Origin: Schaalia vaccimaxillae DSM 15804
GTDB taxonomy: Bacteria; Actinomycetota; Actinomycetes; Actinomycetales; Actinomycetaceae
Assembly (NCBI RefSeq): GCF_000420425.1
Contig: NZ_ATUX01000005.1
Location: 1-64,000, forward strand
Reading direction: 5' to 3'
DNA length: 64,000 nucleotides
The first letter of the stretch is position 1. Each line of letters begins with the position of its first letter. Below the pieces are notes generated by a model. The model was not told the DNA's origin, did no database searches, and saw only the letters and a program-made list of their open reading frames with translations. Positions 58,994-64,000 of the stretch are shown here, piece after piece. Position numbers and translations under genes: made by a program.

Positions 58994-59875
58994 ATGGGTA
59001 AAGCAAGCCGCCGCAAGAAGGTCACCAATCCTGACAAACTCGCCGCCTACCGGGCGCCGATCCCCTTCGTCGCACGCCCCTTCGAGGGTTTGCCGAAAGA
59101 GGTTGAACTCGTCGCCATGCGCGAAATCATCCCCTGCGCGACGATGACGGCAGTCACCAACAAAGAGCACGGCGGCGTCGAATTCGACCTCGTCACCCTT
59201 CTGCCCGACGGTCACCCTGCGATGGTTCGCCCCGACGGACGCATCCTCGTGGCTCTGCAAACCCGCTTCAACTCCGCGGACCTGTCCCACGACGTTGCCG
59301 CCGCAGTTCTGGCAGCCATCGCCGCAAAAGATAACGGCGATGAAGGTGTCATCGACTTTGACGTGCGCGAGCCTTCAGAGCGCCTCCAAGACATCATCGA
59401 CCCCGAGTCCTTCACTGCGATGGTCATCGCCGAAGACTTCTCCTACTGGTTCTCGCCCGACGAAGACATCGACGAGCAGACTCAGCGGGCCCTGCAGCAA
59501 AACCGTGAAGAGATCATCCCCACCGAAGCCATTGCCGAAGTCCCGGGTATGTTCTGGTGCGAGATGAACCGCAACTTCGTGCGCTTCGTGACTGACATTG
59601 ATGAGTCGCCCCTGTTCAACGGACTAGCTCGCCTGGCTGTCGCCGGCAAGGCTCACGTCGGCGAAGGATCGCGTTTTGTGGGTGCCTTCCGCGCCTGCGG
59701 CATTGCTATCCCCGTCTTTGAACTGGCTGAGGACGCGACAGCTTCCGACGTTGCCGCTGATGCCAAGGCTTTTGCTGACGAGCTGGATCAGGCGCTCAAG
59801 GTCGACGAACCGTTGAGTGCGGACGAGCGTCGCATCCGTCAGGGCCTCGTGTCCAGGCAGGTCACAATACGCTAA
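58994..59875 (+). CDS. DUF5926 family protein
   Basis: 293 aa. MGKASRRKKVTNPDKLAAYRAPIPFVARPFEGL is the lead of an actinobacterial family (DUF5926) that is cytoplasmic with no known function. The basic tail at the N terminus suggests nucleic-acid or ribosome contact, which is inference. ATG 58994 gives MGKASRRKK; an in-frame ATG at 58985 is also possible, and the long open frame from 58877 arises from the stop-free repeat. Confidence 0.85.
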   Translation: MGKASRRKKVTNPDKLAAYRAPIPFVARPFEGLPKEVELVAMREIIPCATMTAVTNKEHGGVEFDLVTLLPDGHPAMVRPDGRILVALQTRFNSADLSHDVAAAVLAAIAAKDNGDEGVIDFDVREPSERLQDIIDPESFTAMVIAEDFSYWFSPDEDIDEQTQRALQQNREEIIPTEAIAEVPGMFWCEMNRNFVRFVTDIDESPLFNGLARLAVAGKAHVGEGSRFVGAFRACGIAIPVFELAEDATASDVAADAKAFADELDQALKVDEPLSADERRIRQGLVSRQVTIR

Positions 59876-59961
59876 GCGCAGGTGACTGTGCCGAGGACGA
59901 CCCAGGTTGCCCTCGGTGCAGTGCGTTTTCACCGCGCTTAATTCCCCTAATAGTGATCGCG

Positions 59962-60035
59962 GCTTCTTAACAGCGCTTCCTGGTCTAGGCCGTGCGCGAT
60001 GGTCTCGGCCATACGCGCTGCTTCTTAACAGCGCT
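59962..60035. repeat. 16-nt direct repeat with related inner repeats
   Basis: GCTTCTTAACAGCGCT occurs at 59962-59977 and 60020-60035, with GGTCTAGGCCGTGCGCGA and GGTCTCGGCCATACGCGC between. No gene in this 177-bp piece. Confidence 0.6.
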
Positions 60036-60052
60036 CGCTCAGTGGAGTCCCC

Positions 60053-60565
60053 TTAGTTATCGGAAGGGACAACATCCGCGATCAAGCCAGTGCTCGGCCA
60101 TGTTTCCAAAGTGAAGCGCTCCTCGGCCTCGTCGCATGATTGCATGATCCGAAGGCCGAAGCCTTCTTCCCAAAAATCTGGACCCTGTGCCCGTTGGATC
60201 TCCACACGGCGCGCGCCGTCAGGTGTCGTGTACTCCATGCGGGTGCCGCCAGCGCTATAGCGACTCTTGAATGGTTGACGAGCGAGCTCATTGCAGAGCG
60301 CATCATGGGTGATCGTCGTGCCTGAAACAGCATCAGAACCCACCTTCAACAGGTGGAAACCTGACAGGCAAACCAAGCCGACCTGAACCACCATCACCAA
60401 ATACACCACCGGTCTGATCCAGCTCGTCACAAACTGGTGGTGATCCCGATTTGACTGACCGATAACCTGGTCAAGGCGAGGCCGAGAGAACCACCACTGC
60501 GCCAACGGCAACATTAACGTGGCGACAACCAGCGGGAGACACCAGCGCAGCGCATATGAAGCCAA
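60053..60565 (-). CDS. small membrane protein with unsettled start
   Basis: 170 aa as drawn (TTG start 60565, MASYALRW). Helices at about 5-25 and 50-72 then an extracytoplasmic domain with DALCNELARQPFKSRYSAGGTRMEYTTPDG. The same frame is open with good membrane-protein sequence (KRTYIALFALFVAICVVV, another helix) up to a TGA near 60711, but has no ATG/GTG/TTG there, and an ATG at 60710 is one base out of phase. A 1-nt indel near the start, or a start not recognised here, is likely. Function unknown. Confidence 0.6.
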   Translation of the reverse strand: MASYALRWCLPLVVATLMLPLAQWWFSRPRLDQVIGQSNRDHHQFVTSWIRPVVYLVMVVQVGLVCLSGFHLLKVGSDAVSGTTITHDALCNELARQPFKSRYSAGGTRMEYTTPDGARRVEIQRAQGPDFWEEGFGLRIMQSCDEAEERFTLETWPSTGLIADVVPSDN

Positions 60566-60821
60566 CAGCAGCCCACCGTGGTGCCAGCGAACATCGGCTG
60601 CGACAACTACGCAGATGGCAACGAAAAGCGCGAATAAAGCGATGTAAGTGCGCTTGACAAAACTTTTCGGCCTCGCGGATTTTTGGGAGCTGAATCGAGC
60701 ATGAGTTCATACGTTCCTGACAAACATTATCCTGGCCAAAACCCTAGTGGCTTTGATGACCACACTGACTCTGAGATGGACATTCCCGCGTAATTGGAAG
60801 CGTAGGAATAGAATCGTTGAC

Positions 60822-61649
60822 GTGAGAACCGCAGGCATTGGAGCCGACAACCAGAAATCACCCCAACGCGTCGCCGCCATCATGCCCGCGTACAACGTGG
60901 AACGCGATGTCGCCTCCACCGTGCGAGCCTGCCGAGCCATCCCCGGCGTTGACCTCCTCATCGTCGTAGACGATGGGTCCGAGGACGAAACGGGACGCGC
61001 GGCGCGGGCTGCAGGCGCCGTCGTAGTCCGCCATTCTCTGCATCGAGGGCGAGCCTCGGCCATTGAAACCGGGGTGAAAGTTGCTGCCATGCGTGACCGC
61101 GTTGACGCTCCCGCCAGGCACCTGCTGTTCATCTCGCCTGACCTGGGCGAATCCGCGGTGGAAGCGACCGCCCTCGTCGAAGCTGTTACCACCGGCCTAG
61201 CAGACTGTGCATGTTCAGTACCACCCCTGGACCCAGCTGAATACCGTGGGCACGCCCAAAATGTTGCGCGCGCAGCGATCCGGCGAATCACCGGGTGGAA
61301 CCCGACCTATCCACTGTCATCCCAGCGTTGTATCACGCGGGAAGCGGTTACTGCGGCCATGCCTTTCTTAAGTGGCTACGGCCTGGAGGTTGCGATGACT
61401 ATGGACATCCTGGTCGCGGGTCTGTCCATGATTGAGATTCCCTGCAACTTCGTCCACTCTGGCGCTGATCAATTTATCGGCCGGCATAACCGTTCGGCTC
61501 GCTTCACCGAAGCATCTTTGGCGTCGGCTCGCATGATTTTGCACCGTAAGCGGATGCCGTTCAAAGATCGTCTTCAAGGGCTCAAGATCCAGGGGATCGG
61601 CGAACCGTATCCTCGGGCGGCTTTCGAGCGCGAGACTAGCGAAAACTAA
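60822..61649 (+). CDS. glycosyltransferase family 2-like protein
   Basis: 275 aa from GTG 60822. GT-A fold: VAAIMPAYNVERDVASTVRACRAIPGVDLLIVVDDGSEDETGRAARAAGAVVVRH, with the D-D-G nucleotide-binding motif, then HRGRASAIETGVK. The usual DxD acceptor motif is weak (SPDLGES takes its place). Ends in a basic helix (RKRMPFKDRLQG). Sugar donor unknown. Start uncertain because the ribosome site is weak; divergent from the membrane-protein gene. Confidence 0.78.
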   Translation: MRTAGIGADNQKSPQRVAAIMPAYNVERDVASTVRACRAIPGVDLLIVVDDGSEDETGRAARAAGAVVVRHSLHRGRASAIETGVKVAAMRDRVDAPARHLLFISPDLGESAVEATALVEAVTTGLADCACSVPPLDPAEYRGHAQNVARAAIRRITGWNPTYPLSSQRCITREAVTAAMPFLSGYGLEVAMTMDILVAGLSMIEIPCNFVHSGADQFIGRHNRSARFTEASLASARMILHRKRMPFKDRLQGLKIQGIGEPYPRAAFERETSEN

Positions 61650-61723
61650 GGCAGGAATTCGGGGAAACCGAGGGTTGACGCGGTGTTGCCCTCGTCGGTG
61701 GTCCGGCTCCTAGTACATCGCCC

Positions 61724-64000
61724 TTACTTTGCCCCGCGGAGACGCAGCGAATTCGTCACGACGAACACCGACGAGCACGCCATCGCCAGAGCCGACAGCA
61801 TCGGGTTGAGCAAGCCAGTGATGGCTAGTGGCACCATGATGACGTTGTAGAAGAACGCCCAGAAGAGGTTCTGCTTGATGACGCGCAGGGTTCGCCGTGA
61901 CACTCGGATTGCAGTAGCTGCGGTGGTGAGCTCGGAGTTCACCAGCGTGATATCAGAAACTTCAATCGCAATGTCCGTGCCTGAGCCCATGGCTATGCCC
62001 AGTCCGTTGGTGCTGGCTTGAGCTAGTGCTGCTGCGTCATTGACACCATCGCCGACCATGGCGACGGTGCGGCCCTCATCTTGTAAAGACTTGATGACGT
62101 CGCGTTTGTCCGAGGGCATGACCTGTGCGATGACGCGGTCGATGCCGACTTGGTTGGCGACGTGGCGGGCGGCGTCCTCGTTGTCCCCGGTGAGAAGGAC
62201 GGGTTCGATACCGAGGTTTCGTAGCTGCTCGATTGCTGGTTTGGAAGAGTCTTTGACGGTGTCGCGGACAACCAGTACCGCTACAACCTTCGCGATAGTA
62301 ACCTCCGCCGTAGCAACGTCCGCGAGGGACGCCCAAAACGCTGGCGAGGGACGCCCAAAAGTTCCGCGAGGGACGCCCAAAAGTTTGCCGAGGGACGCCC
62401 ATCTTTCCCCCGAGGGACGCCCATCTTCGACCACAAGAGCATCTGAGTCTGCGGAGACGACAGCTTCAGGAGTGCGGCGATCCACAACCGTCCCCTCATA
62501 CCCCGCGTTGCGGACAACCTGCTCCAATTCCTCATCCGTGTGGGGCTGCGTCAACGTGATCGTCGCCGACTCCGTTGCAAGATTGGCTGCCGCCGTTACG
62601 CCAGGAAGTTTGCGAAGCTTGCGCTCCACGCGCCCCACGCAAGACGCGCAGGTCATGCCTTGAACATCCATCGAGATGACCGCAAGTGGGTGCGCGAGGT
62701 CACTGGCCGCTGTCCCACCATCGCCATTTGGGCGTCCCTCGCCAGAGTTTTGGGCGTCCCTCGCGAGTTCGGGCGTGTCATGCGAGGACGCGCTCTGCGT
62801 CGTGTCACCGTGCGTCGTGCCTCCCGCATCTTCGGACGCGGACGAGGACGAGCCAGCATCAACGTCCCAATTCGGCACCACTGCAGCGATAACTGCTGAT
62901 GCGCCCGTCTGTTCAGCCGCCGACGCGGCCTCCAAAGAAGCTACAGGAATCTGGACTCCCAATTCAGACAACCACGATGCTCGGCCTACCAAGACAAGGT
63001 CAGTTCCGCCGTCCTCGCCCGCAACCAGCCCGGAAACACCCAAGCTCGCATGATTCGTAAAACTCTCAACGGGCGGCAACAACACGGACCTGGCTTGAGC
63101 ACCGGCGAAAATTGCGCGAGCAACCGGATGTTCTGATGCCGCCTCGACTGCTGCGGCTAGTGCGAGGGCGTCGTCCTCGTCAATGGGCGTCCCTCGAGAG
63201 AAAGATGGGCGTCCCTCGGCAAACTTTTGGGCGTCCCTCGCGAGGGAAGACGGGACGATCACCGACTCCAGCGACATTTTGCCCGTCGTCACAGTGCCGG
63301 TCTTATCCAGAACCATCGTGTCGATTGTCCGAGTCTGCTCCAAAATCTCAGCGGACTTAATGACAATGCCCAACTGCGAAGCCCGACCCGACCCCACCAA
63401 CAAAGCCGTGGGCGTCGCCAAACCCAAAGCACACGGGCACGCCACCACCAAAACGGCCACCGCAGCCGTAAACGCAGCCTGCACCGAGCCGCCCGTAACC
63501 AGCCACCCCACCAAAGTCAGGATCGCCACGACAATGACAACCGGCACAAACACCGCAGAAATACGGTCCGCCAAACGCTGGACCGGAGCTTTCCCGGCCT
63601 GCGCCTCCGTGACCATCCGGCCAATTTGAGCCAAAGTCGTCTCAGACCCCACGCGGGTCGCACGAACTGTCAAGGCACCCCACGTATTCACGGTTGCTCC
63701 AGTGACCTCATCGCCCGCCGCGACATCAACGGGTACAGACTCACCGGTCAGAAGAGACGTATCGAGGGCGGAATTGCCTTCCTCAATGCGCCCGTCGGTG
63801 GCGACCTTTTCGCCTGGGCGCACCACAAACAGGTCGCCAACTTTCAACGACGAGGCCGCAACCCGCTTTTCCTGACGTTCACCCGTTACCGGGTCTGCCA
63901 CCACCAAAGTTGCTTCTTTTGCTCCCAATTCGAGAAGCGAACGTAAAGCATCGCCGGCGCGGTACTTAACGCGGGCCTCCATCCACCTGCCGATGAGTAG
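61724..64000 (-). CDS. copper-type P1B ATPase, partial at right edge
   Basis: Heavy-metal translocating ATPase; about 760 codons in the window, the N-terminal part lies beyond 64000. A domain TGES, VACPCALGLATPTALLVGSGRA (CPC metal site), DKTGTVTTGK (phosphorylated Asp), AASEHPVARA (HP loop) and VGDGVNDAAALAQA all present. Two peculiarities: a complete HMA metal-binding domain, MDVQGMTCASCVGRVERKLRK, sits inside the N-domain region (about residue 440 counted from the ATG at 63982) rather than at the N terminus, and three arrays of 22-nt modules are in frame near residues 246-266, 405-417 and 519-553. Metal probably Cu(I) from CPC and CxxC. Confidence 0.92.
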   Translation of the reverse strand, partial: LLIGRWMEARVKYRAGDALRSLLELGAKEATLVVADPVTGERQEKRVAASSLKVGDLFVVRPGEKVATDGRIEEGNSALDTSLLTGESVPVDVAAGDEVTGATVNTWGALTVRATRVGSETTLAQIGRMVTEAQAGKAPVQRLADRISAVFVPVVIVVAILTLVGWLVTGGSVQAAFTAAVAVLVVACPCALGLATPTALLVGSGRASQLGIVIKSAEILEQTRTIDTMVLDKTGTVTTGKMSLESVIVPSSLARDAQKFAEGRPSFSRGTPIDEDDALALAAAVEAASEHPVARAIFAGAQARSVLLPPVESFTNHASLGVSGLVAGEDGGTDLVLVGRASWLSELGVQIPVASLEAASAAEQTGASAVIAAVVPNWDVDAGSSSSASEDAGGTTHGDTTQSASSHDTPELARDAQNSGEGRPNGDGGTAASDLAHPLAVISMDVQGMTCASCVGRVERKLRKLPGVTAAANLATESATITLTQPHTDEELEQVVRNAGYEGTVVDRRTPEAVVSADSDALVVEDGRPSGERWASLGKLLGVPRGTFGRPSPAFWASLADVATAEVTIAKVVAVLVVRDTVKDSSKPAIEQLRNLGIEPVLLTGDNEDAARHVANQVGIDRVIAQVMPSDKRDVIKSLQDEGRTVAMVGDGVNDAAALAQASTNGLGIAMGSGTDIAIEVSDITLVNSELTTAATAIRVSRRTLRVIKQNLFWAFFYNVIMVPLAITGLLNPMLSALAMACSSVFVVTNSLRLRGAK
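62323..62427. repeat. 22-nt module array inside the P1B ATPase, locus 11
   Basis: Five minus-type units with GGACGCCC at 62327, 62349, 62371, 62393 and 62415, exact period 22. Translated in the gene as DGRPSGERWASLGKLLGVPR and further, between the HMA domain and the second half of the P domain. Confidence 0.9.
62730..62766. repeat. 22-nt module array inside the P1B ATPase, locus 12
   Basis: Two plus-type units at 62730 and 62752, opposite to locus 11. Read in the gene as LARDAQNSGEGRPNG, ahead of the HMA domain. Confidence 0.9.
63185..63246. repeat. 22-nt module array inside the P1B ATPase, locus 13
   Basis: Three plus-type units at 63185, 63207 and 63229, exact period 22. Read as LARDAQKFAEGRPSFSRGTP, just after the DKTGT motif region. 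Confidence 0.9.

Noticed and set aside
19678-63246. 22-nt modules as a CRISPR-like array
   Set aside because: The unit has no constant repeat plus variable spacer, is far shorter, lies within genes and has no nearby cas link.
1-64000. tRNA, rRNA or insertion-sequence genes
   Set aside because: No tRNA-like TPsiC/cloverleaf, rRNA sequence or recognisable transposase was seen.

Overview
The window comes from a high-GC actinobacterium, most likely a member of the Actinomycetaceae (Actinomyces/Schaalia-like). The pointers are GTG/TTG starts, actinobacterial families (DUF5926, DUF6541, PF10081-type hydrolase, CUT1 sugar ABC operon without its own ATPase, T7SS-type small helical protein) and a Cys-type CsoR/CstR regulator. 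The genus is inference; no rRNA or tRNA gene is visible.

Layout. 0-10.1 kb: a sugar-porter MFS gene; a putative type-VII-secretion lipase cassette (EspC/WXG-like protein, frameshifted class-3-lipase-like effector, lipoprotein); then a DeoR-family repressor divergent from a sugar operon (lipoprotein binding protein, two CUT1 permeases, class II aldolase, ADP-dependent PFK/glucokinase-like kinase). 10.2-13.8 kb: DUF4956 - VTC polyphosphate-polymerase-like - Cthe_2159-type beta-helix lipoprotein. 14-19 kb: RidA-like protein, a CxC/His-repeat DUF2249 protein under a CsoR-like palindrome, and pntAB transhydrogenase. 19-41 kb: housekeeping and membrane functions: SRPBCC protein, DUF2218 pseudogene with a stop at the position of a conserved Tyr, CycA-like permease, TPP-riboswitch-controlled YkoE-YkoDC ECF transporter, kinase-like and methyltransferase genes, Gfo/Idh/MocA oxidoreductase, PF10081 hydrolase, LPG-synthase-like membrane protein, DedA, DUF6541, prephenate dehydratase, diacylglycerol-kinase-like protein, and a sulfur-stress operon (CoA-disulfide reductase-rhodanese plus CstR-like regulator). 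42.4-53.6 kb: a complete type I-E CRISPR-Cas locus (cas3-cse1-cse2-cas7-cas5-cas6e-cas1-cas2, leader, 14-repeat array with 33-nt spacers, decayed distal repeats) followed by a HicAB toxin-antitoxin pair. 53.8-64 kb: serS, HAD phosphatase, NAD(P)-binding protein, FGGY sugar kinase, DUF5926, a small membrane protein, a GT2-like protein and a copper-type P1B ATPase cut by the right edge.

The most unusual feature is a family of 22-nt modules (core GGGCGTCCCTCG or its complement) in short arrays of 2-5 units at 13 places between 19.6 and 63.3 kb. The period is 22 nt almost without exception. Nine arrays are intergenic and four lie inside genes: one forms the linker joining the YkoD and YkoC parts of a fused ECF protein, and three lie in the P1B ATPase cytoplasmic region. 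The consensus module has no stop codon in any of six frames, which would explain its tolerance in coding DNA. None is seen in the first 19 kb or in the CRISPR-Cas/HicAB block, which also looks less GC-rich than its surroundings.
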